DNA of 64,000 nucleotides, taken from the NCBI GenBank assembly GCA_033439685.1, contig JAUEDM010000002.1:4898001-4962000 (forward strand), given 5' to 3'. The position numbers and the translations under genes were made by a program. Positions within the stretch are counted from its first letter, which is position 1; every line of letters starts with the position of its first letter. The notes beneath the pieces were generated by a model. The model ran no database searches, had not been told where the DNA came from, and saw only the letters and a program-made list of their open reading frames with translations. Of the stretch, positions 1 to 10,100 are shown piece by piece. The DNA is from Apodospora peruviana (lineage: Eukaryota; Ascomycota; Sordariomycetes; Sordariales; Lasiosphaeriaceae).

Positions 1-144
1 GAGGACTACGAGGACTGCGAAGACGATGAGTGGGCTGAGGATGGATCGGACTCTGGCTTCCTGACCGATGAAGAGTACGACGTTCTCGACGCTTCTGACG
101 AAGAGTTTTTTGAAGGACAGGGAAACCCGGCTCTCAAGAAGTAA
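1..144 (+). CDS. 3' end of an unidentified gene with an acidic C-terminus (partial)
   Basis: Reading frame 1 is open from the first base to a TAA at 142-144 and gives the last 47 residues of a protein that begins outside the window. The tail is very acidic (many Glu/Asp) and contains the stretch LTDEEYDVLDASDEEF, ending in NPALKK. Acidic tails of this kind occur on several fungal proteins. It loosely reminds me of the C-termini of fungal ZZ/NBR1-type proteins, but that is an impression and not a domain match, so no name is given. Codon use (GAC, GAG, CTC) is like the other genes here, which supports real coding. Confidence 0.6.
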   Translation, partial: EDYEDCEDDEWAEDGSDSGFLTDEEYDVLDASDEEFFEGQGNPALKK

Positions 145-1262
145 AAGGCTAGGTATGGGGTGTAACCTCTGGTGGCGTAGATGGCGAGCGTTTAACTGTG
201 GACGATTTCTCTCCTCAGAAGGCGGTATGTTTGGGATAATGGATGGATTGGGTTAGTTTGGGACGGGCTTTTCATTATGGATCAACAGCACCTTTTCCTT
301 TATCTGTTATCACACTGTGTTCTGTAATCGTTTCTCTCCTTGTTGGATTCAGCGTATTGCGGCTCTCCACCCTCGTTTCTTCTGGTCTTGCTATTTTCTA
401 TTCCTCATTTATGATGGCAATACACAATTCGACAACAAAAACAACAACAAAAACCGACTTGCTCTCGCAGTGCTTCTCGCAAACCAGACTTGAGAGTAGC
501 CCCTTGGGCATCTTTATCGCATTTGCTCGTTGACTCTATCTTCTTCCACTGCCATTTACGGATGCATTCATACGTGTCTCTGTCTCTGTATCTAAATGAC
601 GGAAAGTCATGGGGGCAAGTCGGGAGTCAGCTTGGTGGTGGTCACGATGCCTTTTGCTTTCGCGGGTTCGCGATTATTTGTTGTACTTTTCTTTGAATGC
701 GCCTACGCTTCCAGATTGAGTTAACCATTTCGTAGGGTACTGTGTTAGGTTTAGTTATCAGGTTAAGGGGGGAATACTCAGGCTTGATGTTTGATGTTAG
801 TGTTTTATATAATCGTGTGACGACAGTAGTTGCTGTGATGACTGCGTGTGAAGCTGACTTATGGCTCTGCTACTGGATACTCGACCAAAAGAAAGAGAAA
901 TTATTCTGTATCTGTCCTGCAGATTACGTATGAGTTTTGACCGAAGCTGCTTCATCTGACAGGCTGCCAACCGGACCTCATTCAGAGAGACGCAAGGTGT
1001 ATCCATCTTGAGGAGAATATAGTAAATCCCATCAATTCCTTCCTCAAAAGGCATCATCATCCATGGATGCTTTTGTGGTTCACTCCTATCTCGATGAACG
1101 TGTTACTGTATTCTGCCGGGTTTGTCCGCCTTTTAACCGTGAAGTGAATTCCCACGTTCCCCTTCGTGAATAACCAGTAAGTGCTAGCTCATTTGAACAC
1201 CACCACGTAATGCAACAGTCTTCTCTCACCAACCCTAAGGAGCGATTTGATATCATCAGAAG
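145..1262. other. spacer between the partial gene and the thioredoxin gene
   Basis: The first part is T-rich and is probably the 3' UTR and terminator region of the upstream gene. Short open frames here lack codon bias and no motif was recognised. The last 200 bases should hold the thioredoxin promoter. I see no RNA gene or repeat. Confidence 0.5.
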
Positions 1263-1924
1263 ATGGAGTACCTCACCTATATAGTATTGACACTGCTCGC
1301 CGTCTTTGTAATAGCGCCGGTACGTATTACGCATATTTCTACCAGACCTCTGACCTGATCACCTGATTGTTAACTTATCATCTCCATCCTCCCTCTTATC
1401 GTGTTTAGTCCATCACACCTTACCTACCTACAATCCGCATTTTCACTCATATTTTTAACTCATACTAACATCCGTGCATCAAAAAGGCTCTCTTCGCCGA
1501 CCGGTCCCCGATCCCGGATACATCAACAAACATCCACAAAATCACTTCCCCACAAGACCTCGAGGCCCTGCTCGCCTCGTCACGGTTCGTGGTCGCCGAT
1601 TTCTACGCAGATTGGTGTCCACCCTGCCGCGCCATCGCGCCAATTTTTGGTCAGCTGGCCGATTCTCACGCTTCAAAGGGCAAGCTGGCGTTTGCGAAAA
1701 TCAACGTCGACCACGTCAACGACGTCGCCAAGCAGTACGCTGTCTCTGCCATGCCGACGTTCCTGTTCTTTGAGGACGGGAAACCGAAGGGTGTGGCTGT
1801 TGGGAGCTTACGGAAAAGGCAGTCTGTCAGAATGACTGCTGATGGGAAGCTGGTTGACAGAATCTTGGGCGCGGATAAACCTGCTCTTGAGGAGGTTGTT
1901 AAAGCTTTGGCTGGCCAAGTTTAA
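1263..1924 (+). CDS. Thioredoxin-domain protein, probably membrane-anchored
   Basis: Proposed exons are 1263-1319 and 1487-1924, giving 164 aa. The second exon carries a thioredoxin fold with FYADWCPPC at about residues 58-66 and the cis-proline motif AMPTF. The family reduces or exchanges disulfides through the two cysteines. The usual site is WCGPC and here it is WCPPC. No ATG lies in frame between a stop at 1466 and the domain, so an upstream exon is required. The best candidate is MEYLTYIVLTLLAVFVIAP, followed by donor GTACGT, a TACTAAC branch site and an AAAAG acceptor, joining in phase 0. It is a clean hydrophobic segment, which suggests a signal anchor with the thioredoxin domain on one membrane face. 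An extra stretch between the last two strands (about KGVAVGSLRKRQSVRMTA) is unusual. Thioredoxin identity is firm; the anchor exon is an inference. Confidence 0.75.
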
Positions 1925-2112
1925 ACCCAGCCACACCCCGTGTAATCAAGTGAAGGAATCAAGGGTCATGCATACGTATGGCCATAATTTGGTTAGGTAG
2001 GCAGGACAGATGGATGCATGGCATTATCTGATGAAGTTTGCACATTTTGCCAACAAAATCAACACAAACATTATCATATAAACGACGCAGCGCATGCTGT
2101 CTAGGTATCTAT
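1925..2112. other. convergent 3' spacer between the thioredoxin gene and the NOP13-like gene
   Basis: Both flanking genes end here, so these 188 bases hold two opposed 3' UTRs. AT-rich with ATAAT/AAACA words; no other feature seen. Confidence 0.5.
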
Positions 2113-3402
2113 CTACTCAAAGGTGGTCTTCTTACCCTGGGGAGCAACCGCCGCACCCGTAAGCCTGGCCACATTGATATCGCTCTCGTATTTCGGCGCA
2201 GCAGCCGATTTCCTCTCCCACACCTTCGGCTTCTCTCCTCCTTCCGCGGCGTCACCTCCATCCGACTTCTGTTGCTCCTTGTTCTTCGATCCGCCCTTCT
2301 TGAACCGTTTCTGGTAACGCAGCTGGTCGTCCTCGGCAAGCTCGATCTTGAGATTTCTGCCGAGTAGCTGGTTTACCCACCACTTGCGGGTTTTTATCCT
2401 CGCCGGTTCCTTCTCCTCCTTCTTGGCGGGCTTTTTTTTCTTCTCTTTTCCTTCTTCTTCTTTGTCATCGCCGGAGCTGGCACCCTCTTCCTCTTTCGTC
2501 TCAACATCGTCATCCTCGACAAAGTCCTCTAGTGTGTCAATGACCTCGCGGACCTTGACGAACCCCTTAAACGCCCACTGAGCCGCCTCGGCATCCTCAA
2601 AGTTTACCCAGCCGTATCCCTTGCACTTGCCCGTGTCCTCGAAGGTGGCTACCTTGACCCAGCGAATCTTGCCGCACTTTTCAAAGTGCGCTTGTAGGTC
2701 GTCCTCGGTCGTGGTGAAGGAGAGATTGCCCACAAAGATCTTCGTACACGGGTTCTTCTTCTTGGCACCGCCATCCTCCTCAGGAGCCGCTCCATCCTCT
2801 CTCGCCGCCTTGGCAGCAGCATCCGAGACCTTGGGCCGGCCCTCGTAGCTCTTGCTATCCTTGATCAGGACTTTACGCCTGTGCCATTCCGTCTCGGACA
2901 GCGCGATGGCAGCAGTGTTAGCCTCAAGACTAACAAAATCGACGTAGGCAAAACCGCGGTTTTCGGTTGCTGCCTTTTTGGGCAGGCCGGCGGCGGTTTT
3001 CGTCATGGGTAGGTGCACGCGGGTGATCATGTCGTCGGTGATGGCGCCGCCTGAGTTGTCGACGAACCACTGTCTAAGCTCGGCCTTGGTGACGGTGAAT
3101 CGGAGGTTTCCGATCCAGACGCCGTAAGGGGAGCGCTCCTTCTTTTTGGTTCCGTCCTTCTTCTCATCTTTGTCGTCGCCTTCGGCGGCGGCTTCGTCGT
3201 CCGACCCTGCCTTCTTGGGCAGTGGCTTGCCCTTTTTGAGAGCACGTTTCGCTTTTTTGGAAGGAGGTTCTGGTTGAGAAACGTCTATCTCGATCTCGGT
3301 GATGCTGGACTTGCGCTTCTTTGACGAGGCGGCGGCGGCGGTGGGGGAATTGTCTTCAGCGCCGGGCGTGACGTGCGCCGTCTCGAGGTCGTCGGTCGCC
3401 AT
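2113..3402 (-). CDS. NOP13: Nucleolar RNA-binding protein, Nop13-like (two RRMs)
   Basis: A single open frame of 429 aa from ATG at 3402. The N-terminal 90 residues are Lys/Glu/Asp-rich with SKKRK and KKAKRALKKGK tracts that can serve as nuclear or nucleolar signals. RRM1 spans about 93-183 with RNP2-like VWIGNL and RNP1-like RGFAYVDF. RRM2 starts at about 220 with KIFVGNL and GYGWVNF. The final strand of RRM2 seems to be WWVNQLLGRNLKIELAED at about 341-358, so a 50-60 residue acidic/Lys-rich insert interrupts the second RRM. The order and motifs fit yeast Nop13, a pre-ribosome-associated nucleolar protein; generic Nop12/nucleolin-like RRM proteins are the alternative. No intron is needed. 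Transcribed divergently from CUT8. Confidence 0.8.
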   Translation of the reverse strand: MATDDLETAHVTPGAEDNSPTAAAASSKKRKSSITEIEIDVSQPEPPSKKAKRALKKGKPLPKKAGSDDEAAAEGDDKDEKKDGTKKKERSPYGVWIGNLRFTVTKAELRQWFVDNSGGAITDDMITRVHLPMTKTAAGLPKKAATENRGFAYVDFVSLEANTAAIALSETEWHRRKVLIKDSKSYEGRPKVSDAAAKAAREDGAAPEEDGGAKKKNPCTKIFVGNLSFTTTEDDLQAHFEKCGKIRWVKVATFEDTGKCKGYGWVNFEDAEAAQWAFKGFVKVREVIDTLEDFVEDDDVETKEEEGASSGDDKEEEGKEKKKKPAKKEEKEPARIKTRKWWVNQLLGRNLKIELAEDDQLRYQKRFKKGGSKNKEQQKSDGGDAAEGGEKPKVWERKSAAAPKYESDINVARLTGAAVAPQGKKTTFE

Positions 3403-5191
3403 TATGCTTTTCTGTGTGGGTGCCTGTGAGTCGCTTTTCCGTGTAGATATTGCTTGGACAGAGGATTGGAGATAACGGCAGGATATTTTTGGTGATTTAA
3501 GTTTGCCTAAATCGGAGTCTCAAGTTCTGTTTGGGATCGTGTACTCAAGTAACCACCACTACGGAGGGGACGATGGACGCCAGACAGGGAGTCCAAAATG
3601 AAAATTTACTTTTTACTGATAAGCCACTGATAAGCACCTCCTTGGAGCCCACGGCTGAATGCGGGGGCGGGACCCCACCCCGCAGACCTTTGAGGCTCCC
3701 AAGGTCAGGTTGCTGCGAACAACAACGGCTCATCAGTCAAGTGTCTGTTCAAAGCACAGGTCGAATGCTTGTCATTAATCAATTTAAAAGTATAAAAGCT
3801 GCAAATGCTCTGTTTTGATTTTCACTACTGCTGCCGTCTGGAACCAGAAAGTAACCTGCATAAGCTGTCTCTCCACAGAGAGGGGTTGATCCAAAGAAGG
3901 GGAGACTGTGTGGTTGGTGGTGATGCTCCTGGTGCCCTCCCATCTCAGCTCTGTGTGCTTTGACCTTTCTTAAGTCACTTGAGCCATATCCGTATCTTAA
4001 CCAACTTTGGCTCTTGGTAGCACGGTCGGTTGAATGACGGGCTCTTCAGGACGGAAGTATAAATGACGACCAAAGACAGCCGCCGCCAAATCCCCTTGCC
4101 AAAATAAAAATGAATGACACTTTGATGGAGCTGGAGCTTTCTGTTACCATTTTGGTTGAGATGAAAGGACCAAAGCAGCCCCTCAAACCTGGAACCTGTC
4201 AATTTGTGAAAGCACCAGCCGACACGCGGCACAGCCAGGTCCCCAGGAGGGTCATCCAGTTGTTAGTATTTCATTCAGCTTTCCAGCTAGGTGGCCAAGC
4301 TACGATATCGAGGTGTGTGGTTCCCAATACAGGTTGGTCGTCTGCCGTGTTGTGTTGTCAATGACAGCTTCCAGTGTCCAGGGAAACTGGTGGAGCTCTT
4401 TGGCGAATTTATTGCTACCCGAAGCCTTGGGCCGAACAGCTTGGCTGAGCTTGGCAGGATTGGATTTTGCAATTCGATCCTCCTCCCGCCACCGTTTCCC
4501 ATCAACGCCCTTGTCATCTGCCGTCCATGAGCTTTCACTGGTTGCATTGGGTGTGTGCTGTGGTGCGCTGTGTGGTCCCTCTGTGGCCATTGTCGGCGCC
4601 TGAATTCATGCTTGACCGCTTGACCACGGGCAGAAGAACGTAGCGCCGGACATTCGCATTCACAGCAACAGATTCGAAGTGCGGGCTTCAGTATTCGGTT
4701 TTCGCATGTCTCAATGGACACCTAGGTGGAAGGGTCGCATGCATAGGTAGCATCTCGGCTTTTCTGAAAGGCGATAAAGTTAGCGGGCGTGACTCTATTT
4801 ACGGCGTCCAGGTGCTGGACGGAATCATTCAGTGCCCAATCAGGCTAGCCTGCATAGAAAAACAACACCAGGGCAGGACCCGGCCACATTCGCCTCGACC
4901 ACATCCACTCACCTCCACTCGTCGCCGCCCTTGCTCCCCCAAAACCCTCTTGGACCACACATCACACCCTGACTGGCCCAGCCTGGGGTGGACTGGCAAC
5001 AACTGGATGCATTTTCCTCTCCGCTGCACCTCCTCAATTTTCCATCCGCCTCCACCGACCGCCTGCGCCCGTCACTCTTCCGTCTTTCATTTCAGCGAAC
5101 ACCGCTCGTCAGCGACCAAGTCTTGAAAGAGCGAAACACCCCATCGCCATCAGGACCTGGGCATTCGGTCAAGTCTCGGACTCTGCTCATC
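3403..5191. other. 1.8 kb divergent spacer between the NOP13-like gene and CUT8
   Basis: Two promoter regions back to back. Open frames on both strands around 4290-4720 overlap each other in several frames, have unusual composition and lack ATG-led conserved motifs; I treat them as chance. The last 350 bases are C/T-rich (CCACTC, CTCCTC), as is common just upstream of fungal start codons. No RNA gene recognised. Confidence 0.5.
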
Positions 5192-6213
5192 ATGAACGTG
5201 CTATTGTCGCCGCAACCACCACTCTTCCCTCATCAGCACGAAACCGCCCGACTCTCTCCGCCTCGAACCGGTATGTATCCCCGCCTGTCCGCACAATCGT
5301 GCATTTCGGGCGGCCGTGTGATCGTCCGTCCTAAGGTGCCGAAATGATTCTGTCGAATTTTTTTAACTCCATTGCAGTGTCGCCATACGGCATGGCTTCG
5401 TCAAGGAAGCGGAAAGCCCACGAGGAGGATGGCGACGAAATGTTGACCTCTCCCCTTAGCTCGCCAGCGATTTCGTCGAGACAGTTATCGAGACCGTCAA
5501 AGAAAGTAAGACAGGGAAACGACATGATCGGGCGCCCACTCCCGCTCCCTCGACTGCTCGAGACCCTTGATACGATACAATTGCGGGCGGTTCTCCAGAC
5601 GATCTGCGAGCGGCACCCGGATATCGGACACGAGGTCGTGACTAGTGCACCGCGGCCAACGGTGTCTGCTGCTCTGCGAGTGCTCGACGAATACATGGAA
5701 AAGTTACGATCCGCCGTCCCGTTCGGCAACTCCAGCTCCGACTACACATACTTCCGAATCAAGCAGCCGCTTGCGGCGCTAGTCGACACCATCTCAGATT
5801 TTACGCCTCAGTACCTGCCGCCGACGGAACAACAGGCAAACCTTTCATTACAGTACCTCGACGGTGCGACAAAAATCATTCACGCGCTGCCCGACTTTGA
5901 GAGCCACCAGTATCGATACCACAAGAACAACGCCTACGACGAGATATCGAGAGCCTGGGCATTGGTGATTACGGAAGCGTCCAAGCGGGGAGGAGGGTTT
6001 GCCCTGCATACGGGCGGATGGGATCAGAACCTCGCAAAACACAATCAGCAGTCCGCCGGCCGGTTAGAACAGGCGATGAAAGCTATGGTGGAGGTGGGAT
6101 GGACGAATTCGAACCCGAATGCTCCGGGTTCGTCTGCGTCTGGCGATAACTCGATTCTCAACCAGCTCATGAATGGCACCTACGGCTCGCCTGTGCGTGT
6201 TGGTCCGTGGTAA
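5192..6213 (+). CDS. CUT8: Nuclear proteasome tethering factor Cut8/Sts1
   Basis: Exons 5192-5270 and 5378-6213 (intron 107 nt, GTATGT...TTGCAG) give 304 aa. The spliced N-terminus starts MNVLLSPQPPLFPHQHETAR and the junction reads RTVSPYGMASSRKRK. The basic Lys/Arg-rich N-terminus is followed by the hallmark GRPLPLPRLLETLD at about 92-105 and an all-helical domain with YLDGATKIIHALPDFES and YDEISRAWALVITEA. In yeasts Cut8/Sts1 holds 26S proteasomes at the nuclear envelope through its lysine-rich N-terminus and is itself short-lived. Length matches the filamentous-fungal members. An in-frame ATG at 5344 lies within the intron and is not the start, because the conserved N-terminal block comes from exon 1. 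Confidence 0.93.
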
Positions 6214-8210
6214 GAAGACGCATACATTAGGAGACCTGACAGCATATCACGAACACGTTATGACGGCATTCTCATTTTCTTTGTGTCCACCTCTATCACA
6301 AGGCATCGGTTGGTTGGGCATAGACGCGTTTTAAGGGATGGGGGGACTTTGGGTTGACTGACACATTTTGCTGTCACTTTCATACGGCGTTGATGGCTTC
6401 CTCCTTTTTTCATCATTATTTTTATTTCACAACCTAACTGATATCCAACGTGGTTGTCTCTCGCGATGCCACCGCCATCGCTTCGGCTTATACTCTCATA
6501 TTACTACACCTTATATATATTTGCTTTTCGGGAGGCTTCCGGGAATTCATCTTCCTCCCATCCTACTTCACCATCATTCATAACGTTAAAGCAATATCCA
6601 GCGAAGGAGAGATCCCTGGACTGTGGGATATGCTTATGGTTTTTTCTTCTGTTTTCTTCTGTTTTCTTCTGTTTTCTTCTGTTTTCTTCTGTTTTCTTCT
6701 GTACGTAGGTAGCTATTCTCTCGAGTATATTATTCATTCAACCATCTACATTCAGTCTCTCCCTCCAATGCGTACGCGTGGGCTTAGGTGGTACTAATTG
6801 GACGTTTGCTTCCGTGGTGCTCTGCGGTTGGTATCAAAGGTTTTGCTATGGGAACTAAAAACTTTGGACTTTGTCTGGTATTTGTAACTAGGAACATGTT
6901 TTCTTTGTTTGTTACTTTGTTCGCCACCTTTACTTAGGTGATAAACGTTAGAAGTAGTCAATGCTTTGCACGTCCGGGTATACATATATACCAAGGTGGT
7001 TTGATATATTTGTATTTACGACAAAAGGTCAAACCTACGACTGAGCATAGCGGTGCTTTTTTTTGTTGCTTGATTGAGATGAGAGCGAGATGCCTGAGGT
7101 ACCTAACCGGCTGCAAGTTTGTCTGGCCTTTCGCATAAATGACAAACAGACGGACGGTTTAGCTGCTCCTTATCTCAGTCTGCAAAGAGGGAAAAAAGGT
7201 GGTAAGCTGACTGTCAGACACATATGTCAACGGTAAGCGGTGGGTAGCCCTCGGGCGGGTTGAGCGGGAATAGGGAACCCGCCGATTCTAATACATGGAA
7301 AAGGATATGTGAGCTGTGAAACCCATGGAAAGCTTCACGACCAAGTCTATGCCAACCTAGGTATTTACTAATGCTGAATCATTGAATAATGAGCCATGAA
7401 ACAGAAACAGAACATCCACGCACGTCCGGTGACGGAGAAACCGGGGACAAACCCGGAAAAAGCGCTGTCGGCGATCGTGGTTTGATCTTCTCGTGGAGAA
7501 GCAGAGATCTCTTCCCGTGGGTAGAAAGGCGGTTATAAGGATGAGGCTAATAATAATATAAAGCTTGGCTTGGATCCGATCTCGTGCTTGATCGCCTACT
7601 AGGGAGTCCATAGTTATACTCGTCTCGGGTCTGAATATGGATGGTGTTACGTCGAGGATAACACGTGGACGTGTTAGCAGACTTTTTGCATTGCCAAGCT
7701 CCAGCTTACAGGTTTCAGCTGGGCTTAGAATAGGAAAATGTGTTTAATTAAACGGCTTCATTTTCCATAGGCAGGAATCATGGACAATGCTATAGGAATA
7801 AGAATAATTTAATCTACTCACTCAAACACAACGAGATGCTTCATTCAGACACAGGACATGTCAATTGTCAAAGGTTCCGTTTCTCTATGACGTTGGGGTT
7901 TGGCGGGGCGCGGTACCTGCCTTTGGCAGCCTATTCTAGTGCCTGGAAGGTGGCGCTACTAATAGGCAGCACCAACCCCACGTGATGGCCCGTTACTGGC
8001 GTGCTAGTCCACCATAACGCGGGAAAGCTTCAAGTCGCGGCGCGTCACGTTGCACGATCGGCCAAAGTCAACTAATCAACAACCACTGCTACTGCGCAGC
8101 GGATTATGATCAGACTTTTCACACCGTGGGATGAAGTCGCCAAACGCTTTCGATATTGCTTACAACAAACATTTAAATGAGAGCACAAGCCTGAATTCGC
8201 TTCTCTCAAG
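6214..8210. other. 2 kb spacer between CUT8 and RAD52
   Basis: AT-rich and without a supportable gene. It contains a pyrimidine-rich tandem repeat near 6641-6702 (listed separately). Short open frames on both strands have no conserved motif. The last 200 bases are the RAD52 promoter region. Confidence 0.5.
6641..6702. repeat. Minisatellite, about six copies of a 10-bp unit GTTTTCTTCT
   Basis: Six consecutive near-perfect units of GTTTTCTTCT read directly from the sequence, flanked by TATGG and GTACGTAGG. The strand is entirely pyrimidine apart from one G per unit. It lies 430 bases downstream of the CUT8 stop, in or just beyond its 3' UTR. Length variation between strains is expected. Confidence 0.95.
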
Positions 8211-10100
8211 ATGCCTGCGTATGTTTTGATTGCCATAACCGTGTCCAACTTGCTAGCCAACGCTAACATTCGACACCAGTCCGGGCGACCAGCACAGCGT
8301 GATTGTGAACCCTTTCGAAGAACCAAAAAAGCGAGTCTCCGAATACACGGCCCAGGAGATTGCTACGCTGCAGAGCCGCCTCGAAAAGCAGCTCGGTCCA
8401 GAATACATCTCTTCGCGCGCCGGTCCGTCGGGCCAGAAGGTGCACTATATCGCTGCAGAGAAATGCATTGCACTCGCCAATGAGGTTTTCGGCTTCAATG
8501 GCTGGTCATCCAGCATCCAGAACATACAGGTCGACTTTGTCGACGAGCACCCACAGACACTCAAGATCAGCCTTGGGCTCTCTGTCATAGTCCGTGTGAC
8601 GCTGCGTGACGGTACCTTCCACGAGGACATCGGCTACGGCCATATTGAGAATTGCAAGGGAAAGGCGGCGGCTTTTGAGAAGGCCAAGAAAGAGGGCACC
8701 ACCGACGCCCTGAAGAGGGCGTTGCGCAACTTTGGCAACGTGCTGGGCAACTGCATCTACGACAAAGCCTACCTGGCCAAGGTCACAAAGTTGAAGGTCG
8801 GGCCCACCAAGTTCGACGCTGACGGCCTGCATCGCCACTCCGATTATGCCGTCAAGAGGGAGCCGAAAGAGATGGACAATGGCGCGCTGGTGGCTCCGCC
8901 TCACGGTATGTCTTGGCCTCTCCCACCTACAGGATTTGTCCAACTAACAGTCAACTACAGTGAGATCTGAGGAATCATTTGAGGACTTCCTCGGAGGTAT
9001 GCTTTTCCCCCTATCTAACTGATTCTACGCCACCTAACATGCCGATAGAACTGGACGAGGCCGACTTCAATATAACTGAGGAAGGGCACCCTGACGAGGT
9101 TGTGCTACCCCAAGTTGCTCAGACCAGCTCAAGCGAGAGATCTCTGGTCCACACCGTTCAGAACAGTCCAAACAAAAGGCCCCGACCTCAATCTGCAAAC
9201 AATGCACCGCCAATGCAGCCGCCAGCTAGGCCTCTGATCAGATCTGGCTCCGGGGGACACAACAACATGCGACCCCCGCAGACGCCGCATCACCAACCAC
9301 CGTCCTTCCCGAGCAGTGGAAACTCGTTCCAGGGCGCGCAAAATAACATGTCCAATAATGGATCCCATCCGATACCACAGCAGCAGCAACAGCAGAGATT
9401 CAACCAGAATAGACCTGCTGTTCACCACTCTAACATGAACCAGAATCCCCAAGCTCAGATGACGCCGCCAACACAGCCAGCTGGCGGTGTTCAACCAGCC
9501 GGCGCAGCAGCCCCGCCCGCAGGTGAAGCAGTCGGCTTCTTCTCTGCCCGCGCCGTCAAGGAAATCTCCGAGGATGTCCTCGTCAACGGACAGGTCGCCC
9601 CGAAAGCCGGCCAAGTCTTCAACCCAAAGGCCGAGAGCCCGTCCATTCGCAAGACGCCCGGCATCGACCACACCAAGTCAAAGCCCCTCTCCAGGACAGG
9701 CCAACATGTGCCGCCGTCCTCAACCAGCGCGGACGTTGCAACCGATCCCGTCGTCTCTGCGCCAGGTCCGTCAATGGGCATGTCCAGACCTGGGAGCGGT
9801 GTTGGTGCCGGGGCCCCGATGATGGGTGCTCCTCGGGGAGGGGCCGGAGCCGGAGGAGTCGTAAACCCGCAGTTCGATCAGACCCGGCGCATCGGTGCAC
9901 CCGGCGCGTCTAGTCCACTCGCCAACAGGGGCCAGTATCGCCCGCCGACTATAATGAAGCGGCCGGCGCTGGCCACGTGTGGTGCGGATGCTCCTGCAAG
10001 GGCACCGTTGGCAGATGTGTCCAGCAACGCGCCGATTAATGGCGGTACCGGCGGTGGTGGATTGAGCGGTCCGGATGCCAAAAGGCAAAAGATGGGTTAA
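8211..10100 (+). CDS. RAD52: DNA repair and recombination protein Rad52
   Basis: Four exons, 8211-8218, 8280-8905, 8961-8996 and 9049-10100, give 573 aa; all donors are GTATG-type and every join keeps phase. The first exon encodes only MPA minus one base. Residues about 25-182 are the Rad52/Rad22 annealing domain, with VHYIAAEKCIALANEVFGFN, GWSSSI, ENCKGKAAAFEKAKKE and TDALKRALRNFGNVLGNC, which forms rings that bind ssDNA and anneal complementary strands. The third exon encodes SEESFEDFLGE leading into LDEADF. The long C-terminus is disordered, rich in Gln, Pro, Gly and Asn, with a short QQQQQ run. By analogy with yeast it binds Rad51 and RPA. The Neurospora ortholog is mus-11 and the Aspergillus one radC. 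Acts in the nucleus. Confidence 0.96.

Noticed and set aside
4287..4721. Open frame of 144 codons on the minus strand with overlapping plus-strand frames
   Set aside because: Several frames are open at once, as expected by chance in moderately GC-rich DNA; composition is not protein-like.
5344..5377. ATG at 5344 as the start of Cut8
   Set aside because: It lies in the intron; using the exon at 5192-5270 restores the conserved MNVLLSPQPP N-terminus with consensus splice sites.
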